Of a stretch of 46,132 nt of DNA, positions 7,556 through 16,081 are shown one piece after another. Within the stretch, counting starts at the first letter, position 1, and every line of letters begins with the position of its first letter. Under the pieces are notes generated by a model. It was not told the DNA's origin, searched no databases, and worked only from the letters and a program-made list of their open reading frames with translations. The translations under genes were made by a program, and so were the position numbers. Origin of the DNA: an uncultured Caryophanales bacterium (lineage in GTDB: Bacteria > Bacillota_I > Bacilli_A > RF39 > UBA660); assembly GCA_946412015.1 (NCBI GenBank), contig CAMKGA010000010.1, forward strand, positions 1 to 46,132. The letters run 5' to 3'.

Positions 7556-8314
7556 ATGAGGGCTTTAATTACAGGAGCATCTAGCGGTATAGGTAGAAGT
7601 TTTGCATATTTTCTCGCTGATATGGGATATGATTTAATATTAGTTGCTCGAAGAAAAAATAAAATGGAATCTATTAAAGAAAGTGTTAATGTAAATGTAG
7701 ATATATACTCAATAGATATTTCGACAACTTTTAATTGTCACAAATTATATAATAAAGTTAAGAATGAGGATATTGATATAATTATTAATGCAGCAGGATT
7801 TGGGCTTATTGGAGATTTTAAAGATACAAATTTAGATAGAGAGCTTGATATGATTGATATAAATATTAAAGCAGTACATACTTTAACTAAATTATTTCTA
7901 AAAGATTTTGTAAAAAAGAATAAAGGTTATATTTTAAATGTTGCGTCCATTGCTGCATTTGAACCTGGGCCTTTAATGGCTACATATTATGCAACAAAAG
8001 CATATGTTCATAATTTAACAACTGCAATTAATTATGAATTGAAAAAAACAAAAAGTAATGTATATGTGGGATGCTTAAATCCAGGGCCTGTAGATACTGA
8101 GTTTAATAAAGTAGCTAAAGTTAAATTCAATTTGAAAAGTCAAAGTAGTGATTATGTAGCTAAATATGCAATAGAAAAAATGTTTAAGAAGAAAAAAATA
8201 ATTATTCCAGGATTTAGAATAAAGATGGGTTATTTAGCTTCGAAAATACTTCCTTTAAGTATAATATTGAATTATACATATAAAGCTCAAGAAAAAAAGA
8301 CAGAAAAATTTTAA
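7556..8314 (+). CDS. short-chain dehydrogenase/reductase
   Basis: A classical SDR of 252 aa. The cofactor loop is ITGASSGIGR (TGxxxGxG, about residues 5-14), NAAG is near 80, and the catalytic set is S (NVASIAAFEPG), Y-x-x-x-K (YYATKAY), then PGPVDTEF. The ARRKNK segment after beta2 suggests NADP(H) preference. The C-terminal hydrophobic stretch (MGYLASKILPLSIIL) may form an amphipathic or membrane-associated end, as in SDRs acting on lipid substrates. The substrate is unknown. It is a single-gene unit; start ATG behind TTAGGTGATAAA. Confidence 0.92.
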   Translation: MRALITGASSGIGRSFAYFLADMGYDLILVARRKNKMESIKESVNVNVDIYSIDISTTFNCHKLYNKVKNEDIDIIINAAGFGLIGDFKDTNLDRELDMIDINIKAVHTLTKLFLKDFVKKNKGYILNVASIAAFEPGPLMATYYATKAYVHNLTTAINYELKKTKSNVYVGCLNPGPVDTEFNKVAKVKFNLKSQSSDYVAKYAIEKMFKKKKIIIPGFRIKMGYLASKILPLSIILNYTYKAQEKKTEKF

Positions 8315-8373
8315 AACTTTTTCACATTTTTTACACATTATAGGACTATTCTTTAAGTACGGAGGAATTAAAT

Positions 8374-9501
8374 ATGAAAAAAAAGGCAAATAAAAATTGG
8401 ATATATATATTACTTATTTCTATATTATCTTTATTAGTGATAATACTTGTAACAATTATAATAATAAGTAAACCTAGTTTAAAAAATGTAATAACTACTA
8501 ATAGAAAAACTAATGAAACAGTTGTTTCAACTAAAACAATAGAAGAAGAAAGTGATTTAAAAAATGCTATTTCAAAAGTATATAATTCTGTTGTTTATAT
8601 ACAAGTAGAGGTTATGAGTAGAATGGGTACACAAGCTGCAAGTGGATCAGGATTTGTTTATAAAAAGGATTCTAAAAATGCTTATATACTTACAAATAAT
8701 CATGTAGTTGAAGATGCAAGTAAAATAGTTGTTACATATATAGATGGTAGTGAAACAGAAGCAGAAGTAGTTGGAAAAGATGAATTTAGTGATATCTCAG
8801 TATTAAAAGTAAAGGCGGATACAGTATTAGCAGTTGCAGAACTTGGTAGTAGTGATGAAGCAGAGATTGGTGATACTGTATTTACAGTAGGGGCTCCTTT
8901 AGGAAAAGAATATATGGGTACTATTACTAAAGGTATAGTATCAGGTATAAATAGAAAAGTTAATGTGACACTTAATAATGGTAGTTATTTAATGGAAACT
9001 ATTCAAACAGATGCAACTATTAACTCTGGTAATAGTGGTGGACCATTATGCAACATATCAGGACAAGTAATTGGTATAACATCTTCTAAATTAGTTGGAG
9101 AAGGTGTTGAAGGTATGGGATTTTCTATTCCAATAGATACAGTTAATGCAATAATAGAAAAGTTAGAAAACGGAGAAGATATAGAAAGACCATATGTAGG
9201 AGTTCAACTTGCTGATGTATCTAATGCTTATGGACTTCAATATTACTATAATATAAATATTTCTAAAGAAGTTAAATATGGAGCAATTTTAACTTACGTT
9301 GAAAAGAATAAACCAGCAAGTAATGCAGGCCTTACAGTAGGTGATGTTGTTGTTGAAATGGATGGAGAAAAAACTGAATCATCAGCTCAATTTAGATATA
9401 ATCTGTATAAGCATAATGTAGGAGATTCAATAAAAATAAAATATTATCATGGTGATGAGAAGAAAGAAGCAACTATAAAGCTTACAGAAAGAATAAAATA
9501 A
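8374..9501 (+). CDS. htrA: HtrA/DegP-like membrane-anchored serine protease
   Basis: An envelope quality-control protease of 375 aa. One N-terminal transmembrane helix (about 7-32, IYILLISILSLLVIILVTIIII) would anchor it with the protease domain outside. The catalytic triad is His in LTNNHVVED, Asp in FSDISVLKV and Ser in NSGNSGGPL. A single PDZ domain (about 275-372) with NAGLTVGDVVVEMDGE follows. Length and order match Firmicute HtrA. The ribosome site is GGAGG. It is monocistronic, with a terminator at 9507. Confidence 0.95.
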   Translation: MKKKANKNWIYILLISILSLLVIILVTIIIISKPSLKNVITTNRKTNETVVSTKTIEEESDLKNAISKVYNSVVYIQVEVMSRMGTQAASGSGFVYKKDSKNAYILTNNHVVEDASKIVVTYIDGSETEAEVVGKDEFSDISVLKVKADTVLAVAELGSSDEAEIGDTVFTVGAPLGKEYMGTITKGIVSGINRKVNVTLNNGSYLMETIQTDATINSGNSGGPLCNISGQVIGITSSKLVGEGVEGMGFSIPIDTVNAIIEKLENGEDIERPYVGVQLADVSNAYGLQYYYNINISKEVKYGAILTYVEKNKPASNAGLTVGDVVVEMDGEKTESSAQFRYNLYKHNVGDSIKIKYYHGDEKKEATIKLTERIK

Positions 9502-9506
9502 TTATA

Positions 9507-9532
9507 AAAAGCAATCAAAAGATTGTTTTTTT
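9507..9532 (+). terminator. intrinsic terminator of htrA
   Basis: GCAATC (9511-9516) pairs with GATTGT (9521-9526) around AAAA. A-rich 5' flank and a T tract to 9532. Confidence 0.85.
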
Positions 9533-9588
9533 CTAACTTTTAATTTAGTAAAAAATAGTGTATAATTTAATTAGATTGGATGATATTT

Positions 9589-10548
9589 ATGAATGTATTA
9601 AAAAAAATATATAAAGAAATAAAAAAACATAAGAAAATAGTTCTAGCACGTCATATAGGACCAGATCCTGATGCATTAGGGAGTACACTTGGATTAAAAG
9701 AAATAATTTTAAATACATTTCCTAATAAGCAAGTCTATGCAGTAGGTACCCCTGCAGCTCGTCATAAATATATAGGAAATCTTGATATGTTTGATGAGAA
9801 ATTATATGAAGATGCACTTTTGATAGTGTTAGATACTCCAGATATAAAAAGAGTAGATGGGATAGATCCTACTAGATTTAAACATAAAATAAAAATTGAT
9901 CATCATCCTATAGTAGATAAGTATTGTGATATAGAATATGTAGTTGATGCTGCATCAAGTGCTTCTGAATTAGTTATAGAGCTTGTATATTCTACGCCAT
10001 TAAAAATAAATAAAGAAGCAGCTGAAAAACTTTATGCAGGCCTAATTAGTGATACTAATAGATTCTTATATTCATATACAACAGACAAAACATTTTATTT
10101 AGTATCTTGGTTATTAAAAAAGACTAATATAAATATAATAGACATTTATGAAAAAATGTATACTATGTCTATAAATGAAAAAAAATTACAAAGTTATGTT
10201 ATACTTAATATAAAAATTACAGACAATAAATTAGGTTATTTGGTATTAAATCAAGAAGAGCTTGATGAACTTGCAAGTGATGCTGCAACCATGACAAATA
10301 TAGTTAATTATTTAAATTATACAGAAGAAATGATATCTTGGGTAATTTTTGCTTATGATAAAAATATAGATAAATTTCGTGCTTCAGTAAGATCTAGAGG
10401 CCCTATTATAAATGATGTTGCTTCACATTTTAATGGTGGTGGACACATTTTTGCATCAGGTGCTAGACTTAATAATTTGGATGAAGTAGATGATATGATA
10501 AAAGAGCTAGATAAAGTTTGTGAGGAATATAATGGAAAGAATGAGTAA
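9589..10548 (+). CDS. nrnA: DHH-family oligoribonuclease/pAp phosphatase (NrnA-like)
   Basis: A DHH/DHHA1 phosphoesterase of about 319 aa. It degrades very short RNAs (nanoRNA) and/or 3'-phosphoadenosine 5'-phosphate in Firmicutes. Visible metal-binding motifs are GPDPDALGS (DxD), LDTPD, DHHP, and GLISDTNRF. The C-terminal DHHA1 domain ends in FNGGGHIFASGARL. ATG 9589 is chosen over ATG 9580 because the only purine-rich site (GGAT) abuts 9580. The coding end overlaps the start of the prepilin gene. Confidence 0.9.
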   Translation: MNVLKKIYKEIKKHKKIVLARHIGPDPDALGSTLGLKEIILNTFPNKQVYAVGTPAARHKYIGNLDMFDEKLYEDALLIVLDTPDIKRVDGIDPTRFKHKIKIDHHPIVDKYCDIEYVVDAASSASELVIELVYSTPLKINKEAAEKLYAGLISDTNRFLYSYTTDKTFYLVSWLLKKTNINIIDIYEKMYTMSINEKKLQSYVILNIKITDNKLGYLVLNQEELDELASDAATMTNIVNYLNYTEEMISWVIFAYDKNIDKFRASVRSRGPIINDVASHFNGGGHIFASGARLNNLDEVDDMIKELDKVCEEYNGKNE

Positions 10549-10882
10549 AGGGTTTACATTAATAGAATTGATGGCTGTTATAGTTATAATATCATTAATT
10601 GCAATTCTTACATTTCCAAATATAGTGAATCAAATAAATAAATCTAAGAAAGCTAATAATGACAATATAAAGACTTTAGTAATAGAAGCTGCAAAAAAAT
10701 ATGTGTCTGATAATGTAAATGATTTTGATAGTGATGAGTATTGTATACCAATTAGTGAACTTGAAAGTAATAATTATATTGAAGAAAGTATAATTGCTAC
10801 TGGAGATGATATTAGTAATATGGGAATTATTTATAAAAATAATAATTATAGTATTGCTAAGTGTGAAAGTGGAGGCTCTTAA
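10532..10882 (+). CDS. type IV prepilin-like protein
   Basis: A protein of about 117 aa with a short basic leader and a perfect class III prepilin signal: KG then FTLIELMAVIVIISLIAILTFP, cleaved after Gly by a prepilin peptidase with Phe methylation and the Glu5 assembly residue. The C-terminal globular part has two Cys (EYCIP, AKCES) that could form a disulfide. It resembles ComGC/pseudopilins, but no assembly ATPase, platform protein or peptidase gene is nearby. ATG 10532 with GAGG 7 nt ahead is inside the nrnA 3' end; ATG 10541 is an alternative. Confidence 0.85.
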   Translation: MERMSKGFTLIELMAVIVIISLIAILTFPNIVNQINKSKKANNDNIKTLVIEAAKKYVSDNVNDFDSDEYCIPISELESNNYIEESIIATGDDISNMGIIYKNNNYSIAKCESGGS

Positions 10883-10898
10883 TTGAAAATTATTAAGA

Positions 10899-10928
10899 AA
10901 TAGTATTAATTTGATTGATACTATTTTT
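10899..10928 (+). terminator. intrinsic terminator after prepilin gene
   Basis: AATAGTAT (10899-10906) pairs with ATACTATT (10918-10925), then T residues to 10928. Confidence 0.8.
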
Positions 10929-10956
10929 CTATATTATAGATTTTGAATCTAAAACA

Positions 10957-10965
10957 TGATAAAAT
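10957..10965 (+). promoter_or_regulatory. extended -10 promoter of pgk operon
   Basis: TG (10957-10958), A, TAAAAT (10960-10965), 25 nt before pgk. No clear -35. Confidence 0.55.
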
Positions 10966-10989
10966 AATATTAGTAAGAAGGTTGATTTT

Positions 10990-12165
10990 ATGAAAACAAT
11001 TAGAGATTTTGATTTATTAAATAAGAAAGTAATAATTAGAGTGGATTTTAATGTTCCTATTAAAGATGGAGTTATTCTTGATGATAATAGGATAGTTATG
11101 GCACTTGATACTATTAATTATGCACTTGATAATGGTGCGAAAGTTATACTTCTATCACACTTGGGTAGAGTTAAAACTTTAGAAGATAAGAATAGTAAAA
11201 GTTTAAAAATAGTTGTAGATAGATTAAGTAAACTATTAAATCGTAAAATTTTATTTTCTACTGAGACTCGTGGAAATAATTTAGAAAATATGATAAACAG
11301 TATGAAAAATGGTGATGTGTTACTTGTAGAAAATACTAGATTTGAAGATTTAGATGGTAAAAAAGAATCAGGTAATGATAAAGAATTAGGTGAGTATTGG
11401 GCAAGCTTAGGAGATATATTTATTAATGATGCTTTTGGTACTGCCCATAGAGCACATGCATCAAATGTAGGAATTGCATCTAATCTAGAAAGTGGTATAG
11501 GTTTTTTGATGGAAAAAGAATTGAATGTTTTAAATTCAGTTTTAAATAATCCAAAAAGACCATATGCAGTAATACTAGGTGGCGCTAAGGTTAATGATAA
11601 GATTGGTGTTATAAATAGTTTAGTAAAAAAAGCAGATTATATTTTAATAGCAGGTGGAATGTGTTATACATTTTTACATGCTTTAGGATATAATATAGGT
11701 TCATCATTATTAGATAGTGATTCTATTGATTACTGTAAGGATTTACTTGCTAAATATAAGGATAAAATAATACTACCTGTTGATAATATAGTAAGTAGTG
11801 GAATAGATTCAAAAGACACAACTTTGGTCAATATTGATTCTATACCTAGTGATAAAATGGGACTTGATATTGGAGTTAAAACTATAGAATTATTTGAAAG
11901 TGTATTAAGTAAATGTAATATGGTTGTATGGAATGGTACTTTAGGATATTCTGAAGAAAAAGCATATGAAGTAGGTACTAAAAGTATTTTAGAATATTTA
12001 AGTAATAGTAATTGCGATACAATAATATGTGGTGGAGATACTGCATCAGCTGCAATTAATTTTGGTTATAGAGATAAATTTATGCATATATCAACTGGTG
12101 GTGGTGCATCTTTAGAATTATTAGAGGGCAAAGTGTTACCTGGTATAGAAGCAATAGAAAAGTAG
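10990..12165 (+). CDS. pgk: phosphoglycerate kinase
   Basis: Catalyses 1,3-bisphosphoglycerate + ADP = 3-phosphoglycerate + ATP in the cytoplasm. The 391-aa protein has the N-terminal signature RVDFNVPIKDG, the substrate His/Arg segments (LLSHLGR, ENTRFEDLDGKKES), the INDAFGTAHRAHAS motif, the hinge GGAKVNDKIGV and the C-terminal nucleotide loop GGGDTASAA..STGGGASLELLEG. It is the first gene of a four-gene unit in which it is separated from tpiA by two membrane-lipid genes; the next gene starts 5 nt after its stop. Confidence 0.97.
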   Translation: MKTIRDFDLLNKKVIIRVDFNVPIKDGVILDDNRIVMALDTINYALDNGAKVILLSHLGRVKTLEDKNSKSLKIVVDRLSKLLNRKILFSTETRGNNLENMINSMKNGDVLLVENTRFEDLDGKKESGNDKELGEYWASLGDIFINDAFGTAHRAHASNVGIASNLESGIGFLMEKELNVLNSVLNNPKRPYAVILGGAKVNDKIGVINSLVKKADYILIAGGMCYTFLHALGYNIGSSLLDSDSIDYCKDLLAKYKDKIILPVDNIVSSGIDSKDTTLVNIDSIPSDKMGLDIGVKTIELFESVLSKCNMVVWNGTLGYSEEKAYEVGTKSILEYLSNSNCDTIICGGDTASAAINFGYRDKFMHISTGGGASLELLEGKVLPGIEAIEK

Positions 12166-12170
12166 GTTTT

Positions 12171-13172
12171 ATGAAAAAGATATTAAATTATATAGTTCTA
12201 GGTTTAGTAACTATAATAGTTTTATATTTTTCTTTAAAAGATAATTTTAAAGAAATAATAGATACATTATTAAAAATGGATATAAAATGGTTAATTGTAG
12301 GTTTTTTATGTATTATAATATATTGGTTTTTAAAAACGTTACCTCTTTATTATTTTACAAAGAGTCACAAGAAAAGTTTCACTTATAAAAGTGCGGTAAT
12401 ACTACTTTTAAGAACGCAGTTTGTAAATGCAATAACACCATTTGCAACAGGTGGACAGCCTTATCAAGTGTATTATTTAAATAAAGAAGGAATTCGTTCA
12501 TCAACATCAACAAGTATAATTCTAGAAAATTTTATTGTATATCAGATTGCTTTAGTATTTTTGGGTATTATTGCAATGTTATGTAATTTTTTCTTCCATA
12601 TATTTCCGCATAACGATATACTTACACATTTAATAACACTAGGTTTTGTAATTAATACTTTAGTAATTATAGTATCCTTTTTAGTAGCCTTTGGTAAAAA
12701 GATAAATAAAAAATTAGTTAATATTGCAATTACTGTTCTAACAAAATTAAAAATTGTAAAAAATAAAGAAGAAAAATTAGCTAAATGGAATGAAAGTATT
12801 ACTAATTTTCATAATAGTGCGAAAGTTTTAATGAATGATAAAAAATTATTTTTCTCAATGATTTTTGTTAATTTAGTTGCATTATCAGTTTTATATATGA
12901 TTCCGGTATTTGTACTATATGCAGCAGGTAATTTTTCAAGTGTTTCAGTAATGCTTGCTGTAATAACATCAGCATACGTTATGCTTATTGGATCATTTGT
13001 TCCAATTCCAGGAGGTACTGGTGGCCTTGAGTATGGCTTTGTTAAATTTTATGGATTTTTTATTAAAGGAAGCTTGCTTTCTGCAACTATGCTTATATGG
13101 AGATTTATAACTTATTACTTTGGACTTATTGTAGGTGGTATTGCATTTAATTTGAAAAGAGGTAAAAAATGA
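12171..13172 (+). CDS. LPG synthase-type flippase domain protein (UPF0104/MprF-TM-like)
   Basis: An integral membrane protein of 333 aa with about eight hydrophobic helices. It carries the family signatures GGQPYQVYYL (about 105) and PIPGGTGGLEYGF (about 277). The family includes the flippase half of MprF and YbhN/AglD-type proteins; there is no lysyltransferase domain here, so it probably moves or handles a polar lipid. Its stop TGA overlaps the start of the glycosyltransferase (ATGA), one of only two confident TGA stops in the window. The coupling suggests the two proteins work on the same glycolipid. Confidence 0.85.
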   Translation: MKKILNYIVLGLVTIIVLYFSLKDNFKEIIDTLLKMDIKWLIVGFLCIIIYWFLKTLPLYYFTKSHKKSFTYKSAVILLLRTQFVNAITPFATGGQPYQVYYLNKEGIRSSTSTSIILENFIVYQIALVFLGIIAMLCNFFFHIFPHNDILTHLITLGFVINTLVIIVSFLVAFGKKINKKLVNIAITVLTKLKIVKNKEEKLAKWNESITNFHNSAKVLMNDKKLFFSMIFVNLVALSVLYMIPVFVLYAAGNFSSVSVMLAVITSAYVMLIGSFVPIPGGTGGLEYGFVKFYGFFIKGSLLSATMLIWRFITYYFGLIVGGIAFNLKRGKK

Positions 13173-14401
13173 GAGTAGGACTTTTTACAGATACATATAA
13201 ACCCCATATTAATGGTGTTGCCACTAGTATACTTATGCTGGAGCATGCTTTACGTAAATTAGGTTGTGAAGTATATATAGTAACAGTAAATAACGATATA
13301 TTATCTTATGATTTTGGTGATGATCACATAATACGTATACCAGGGATTCCAACAGGTATATATGATTATAGATTAAGTGGAATATATCCGTTAAAAGCAA
13401 TTAACAAAATAAAAAAATGGAATTTAGATATTATTCATTCTCATACAGAATTTGGTATTGGTACATTTGCAAGAATAATAGCCAAACAGTTAGATATACC
13501 AATTGTTCATACATATCATACTATGTATGAGGATTATGTGCATTATATAACACGTGGGCATTTTAATAATACAAGTAAAAAAATTGTCGAATATTTTACT
13601 AAATTTTATTGTGATAAAACTGTTACTGAGTTAATTGTTCCAACTAAAAAAACATATGATTTATTTAAAGAAAAATATAAATATGATAGAAATGTTCATA
13701 TAATACCAACAGGAATAGAAGTAGAGCGTTTTTATAAAGATAATATTGATTTTGATAAAGTAAAAAAATTAAAAAAACAATATGGAATAAATAAAGATGA
13801 TTTTGTAATATTGTTTGTGGGAAGAATTGCTAAAGAAAAAAGTATTGATTTTTTAATAGATAATCATGCTAGTCTAGTTAAAAATAATAAAAATTGTAAG
13901 CTACTTATTGTAGGTGGTGGACCAGATTTAGAACTTTTAAAGAAAAAAGCAAAAAAATTAGGTGACAATGTAATATTTACAGGCAAAGTACCATGGGATG
14001 AGGTCCCATATTATTATCACCTATCAAATTGTTTTGCAACTGCTTCTCATACAGAAACACAAGGACTTACTGTAATTGAGGCAATGTCTGCTGGAATACC
14101 AGTTGTATGCCTTGACGATGAATCATTTAATACAGTAGTTATTGAAGGAATTTGTGGATATTTATTCAAAGATAAGAAAAAATATAAAAATTCTATTATA
14201 AAACTAATGAGTGATAAAGATAATGCTATTAAAATGGGGAGAAAAGCACTGATTGAATCAGATAAATATTCAGCTAAGTATTATGCAGAAAGTGTTATGA
14301 AGGTATATGAAATTGCACTAAATGGAAGAGTACCAGGTAAAAAAAGAGGTTTTTTTAGTAAGGCTAGAGATGTTATAAAGAGAGGTTTTCATGGAAAATA
14401 A
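13169..14401 (+). CDS. GT4 glycosyltransferase, probable glycolipid synthase
   Basis: A 410-aa GT-B enzyme of family 4. The N-terminal acceptor lobe starts VGLFTDTYKPHINGVATSI. The C-terminal donor lobe has FVGRIAKEKSIDFLI, GGGPDLELL and the E-x7-E motif ETQGLTVIE. It resembles diacylglycerol glucosyltransferases of Acholeplasma/Streptococcus type (alpha-monoglucosyl-diacylglycerol synthase), which make membrane glycolipids. A strongly basic C-terminal tail (GKKRGFFSKARDVIKRGFHGK) would favour binding to anionic membrane. It overlaps the upstream flippase by 4 nt and tpiA by 11 nt. Confidence 0.88.
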   Translation: MRVGLFTDTYKPHINGVATSILMLEHALRKLGCEVYIVTVNNDILSYDFGDDHIIRIPGIPTGIYDYRLSGIYPLKAINKIKKWNLDIIHSHTEFGIGTFARIIAKQLDIPIVHTYHTMYEDYVHYITRGHFNNTSKKIVEYFTKFYCDKTVTELIVPTKKTYDLFKEKYKYDRNVHIIPTGIEVERFYKDNIDFDKVKKLKKQYGINKDDFVILFVGRIAKEKSIDFLIDNHASLVKNNKNCKLLIVGGGPDLELLKKKAKKLGDNVIFTGKVPWDEVPYYYHLSNCFATASHTETQGLTVIEAMSAGIPVVCLDDESFNTVVIEGICGYLFKDKKKYKNSIIKLMSDKDNAIKMGRKALIESDKYSAKYYAESVMKVYEIALNGRVPGKKRGFFSKARDVIKRGFHGK

Positions 14402-15098
14402 GTTGTTAGTTTTAAATATGAAAATGTATATGGATATTGATGATGTTAATAATTATATAAAAAAGGTTAATAATCTATCAAGTAATGTTATATTGTGTCC
14501 AGAATTAATATATATACCATATTTTATAAATAAATATGATAATATTGCAATACAGTCTATATATCCTATAGATAATGGTGCCTATACAGGATGTGTATCA
14601 GCATACCATGCAAAAAAAATTGGAGTAAGTTATGCAGTAGTAGGACATAGTGAATGTAGAAAATATTTTAATTTAACAGAAGAAGATGTTAACAAAAAAG
14701 TTTTATCTACACTTAATAATAATCTAAAAGTAATACTTTGTATTGGTGAAACATTAGAAGAAAAAAATGCATTAAAAACAAAAGAAAAATTAAAATATCA
14801 ATTAGATAATGATTTAAAAGGTGTAAATAGTAATGATATAATTATTGCATATGAACCAATTTTCTCAATTGGAACAGGAAATGTTCCCACAAATAGTGAA
14901 ATATATGATACAATAGAATACGTAAAGAAAGTTTTAAGGGAAAAAGGTTTAAACTTAAAAGTAATTTATGGTGGAAGTGTTAGTTCTAAAAACATAAAAG
15001 AATTATCAACTATTAGTAATGTTGATGGATTTATGGTTGGAAAATCAAGTTCCATTCCAGAAGAAGTATTAGAAATGGAGAAGTTGTTACGTAGTTAA
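14391..15098 (+). CDS. tpiA: triosephosphate isomerase (divergent)
   Basis: Interconverts dihydroxyacetone phosphate and glyceraldehyde 3-phosphate. The catalytic residues are in place: N and K in LNMKMY, His in VVGHSE, and Glu in IAYEPIFSIGTG, followed by the phosphate-binding YGGSVSSKNI. The protein is short (235 aa; usually about 250) and several normally constant positions differ: the loop-6 hinge reads EPIF instead of EPVW, the last loop reads VGKSSS instead of VGGAS, and GCVSA replaces GEISA. The fold and activity are still likely. It ends at a strong terminator that closes the pgk operon. Confidence 0.93.
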   Translation: MENKLLVLNMKMYMDIDDVNNYIKKVNNLSSNVILCPELIYIPYFINKYDNIAIQSIYPIDNGAYTGCVSAYHAKKIGVSYAVVGHSECRKYFNLTEEDVNKKVLSTLNNNLKVILCIGETLEEKNALKTKEKLKYQLDNDLKGVNSNDIIIAYEPIFSIGTGNVPTNSEIYDTIEYVKKVLREKGLNLKVIYGGSVSSKNIKELSTISNVDGFMVGKSSSIPEEVLEMEKLLRS

Positions 15099-15109
15099 TA
15101 ACTTTTTTT
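15081..15109 (+). terminator. intrinsic terminator of pgk-tpiA operon
   Basis: AAGTTGTTA (15081-15089) pairs with TAATAACTT (15096-15104) with one G-U pair, then T residues to 15109. The stem overlaps the tpiA stop. Confidence 0.8.
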
Positions 15110-15121
15110 GCGCCCATTTAA

Positions 15122-15130
15122 TTCGACAAA
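15122..15130 (-). promoter_or_regulatory. Spo0A box (0A box) upstream of spo0A
   Basis: TTCGACAAA on the plus strand is TTTGTCGAA on the minus strand, an exact match to the 0A-box consensus (TTTGTCRAA; core TGTCGAA). It lies 43 nt upstream of the -10 hexamer of spo0A, a position suited to autoregulation by phosphorylated Spo0A. The 7-nt core also occurs by chance inside the SDR gene near 7721, so position rather than rarity carries the argument. Confidence 0.6.
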
Positions 15131-15152
15131 ACTAGCTAAAATATACTCTAGA

Positions 15153-15178
15153 TTGACTTAAGATTTTTGTTGTATAAT
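15153..15178 (+). promoter_or_regulatory. probable spo0A promoter
   Basis: TATAAT at 15173-15178 is a clear -10. TTGACT at 15153-15158 is the best -35 but the spacer is only 14 nt, so either another -35 is used or activation is needed. I do not see a convincing SigH-type promoter. Confidence 0.45.
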
Positions 15179-15205
15179 GATTGTGCAGTAATAAGGAGGA
15201 TAGAT

Positions 15206-15961
15206 ATGAAAAAAATAAGATTATTAATGATCGATGATAATGTGCAGTTAGTTGATGCAGTAAAAGAGTATTTTAAAGATAATGAAAAAATTGAATTTGT
15301 ATATCAAGCTAGTGATGGAATAGAAGGACTTAAACTGATTGAAACTAAAGAAGATTACGATGTTATTATTTTAGACCTTATTATGCCTAATAAAGATGGA
15401 CTTTATGTATTAGAAGAAATGAAAAAGAAAAATATGGATAAAAACATTATAGTATCTACTAGTTATAATGCAATGGATGTTATAAGAGAAGTATCTGATT
15501 ATGGAGTAAAATATTATTTATTAAAGCCTTTTGATTTTTCTGATTTAGAAAAAAGAATACTTCAATTATATAATCAAAAACCAAGCAAAAATATAGACTT
15601 AGGAAAAAATAACTTAAAAATTTCAATAACAAAAACCTTACACGATTTAGGAATACCATCACATATTAAAGGATATCAATATATTAGAGAAGGTGTTGAA
15701 ATATTATTTGATCGTCCTGATGTGATTGGTGGAATTACAAAAGAATTATATCCAGAATTAGCAGGTAGGTTTTCAACAACAGTATCACGTGTAGAGAGAG
15801 CAATAAGACATGCCATAGAAGTTAGCTGGAATCGCGGAGACTGGGATTTAATGGAAGAATTATTTGGACATAGTGTAGATATAGATAAAGCAAAACCTAC
15901 TAATTCTGAATTTATGGTAACAATTGCAGATAAACTTAGATTAGAATATCATAAAGTATAA
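15206..15961 (+). CDS. spo0A: sporulation master regulator Spo0A
   Basis: A response regulator of 251 aa. The receiver domain (1-120) has the acidic pair D10-D11, phospho-acceptor D57 in ILDLIMPNKDG, the S/T switch region (VSTSYN) and the conserved Lys in LLKPFD. The C-terminal DNA-binding domain (about 145-251) carries the Spo0A-specific stretch TTVSRVERAIRHAIEVSW and EELFG. No other response regulator has this C-terminus. ATG 15206 is chosen because AAGGAGG is 7 nt ahead. The gene is monocistronic, with a 0A box upstream and a terminator at 15960. It is not next to spoIVB/recN as in Bacillus. Confidence 0.97.
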   Translation: MKKIRLLMIDDNVQLVDAVKEYFKDNEKIEFVYQASDGIEGLKLIETKEDYDVIILDLIMPNKDGLYVLEEMKKKNMDKNIIVSTSYNAMDVIREVSDYGVKYYLLKPFDFSDLEKRILQLYNQKPSKNIDLGKNNLKISITKTLHDLGIPSHIKGYQYIREGVEILFDRPDVIGGITKELYPELAGRFSTTVSRVERAIRHAIEVSWNRGDWDLMEELFGHSVDIDKAKPTNSEFMVTIADKLRLEYHKV

Positions 15962-15984
15962 ATAGATTTTTCTATTTTTTTTTT
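15960..15984 (+). terminator. intrinsic terminator of spo0A
   Basis: AATAGA (15961-15966) pairs with TCTATT (15971-15976) around TTTT, followed by a long T run to 15984. Confidence 0.7.
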
Positions 15985-16023
15985 ATAAATTATTAAATAT
16001 TTTTTTTATAAATTATTAAATAT
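15978..16023. repeat. 23-bp tandem duplication
   Basis: Two exact copies of a 23-nt unit (seven T, then ATAAATTATTAAATAT) at 15978-16000 and 16001-16023, between spo0A and lon. It is probably a recent slippage duplication; no operator or gene is evident. Confidence 0.85.
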
Positions 16024-16045
16024 TCATTTACAAAAAATATAAATA

Positions 16046-16054
16046 TGATATAAT
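16046..16054 (+). promoter_or_regulatory. extended -10 promoter of lon
   Basis: TG (16046-16047), A, TATAAT (16049-16054), 27 nt before lon. No CtsR- or HrcA-type operator is visible. Confidence 0.65.
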
Positions 16055-16081
16055 AAAAAACAATTTTAGCAGGAGGACTTT

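Noticed and set aside
7721-7730. 0A box core inside the SDR gene
   Set aside because: It lies within coding sequence and away from a promoter, so it is a chance match.
15978-16023. Tandem 23-bp repeats as iterons or operators of lon
   Set aside because: They are simple T/A sequence, two copies only, overlapping a terminator T run; slippage is the simpler reading.
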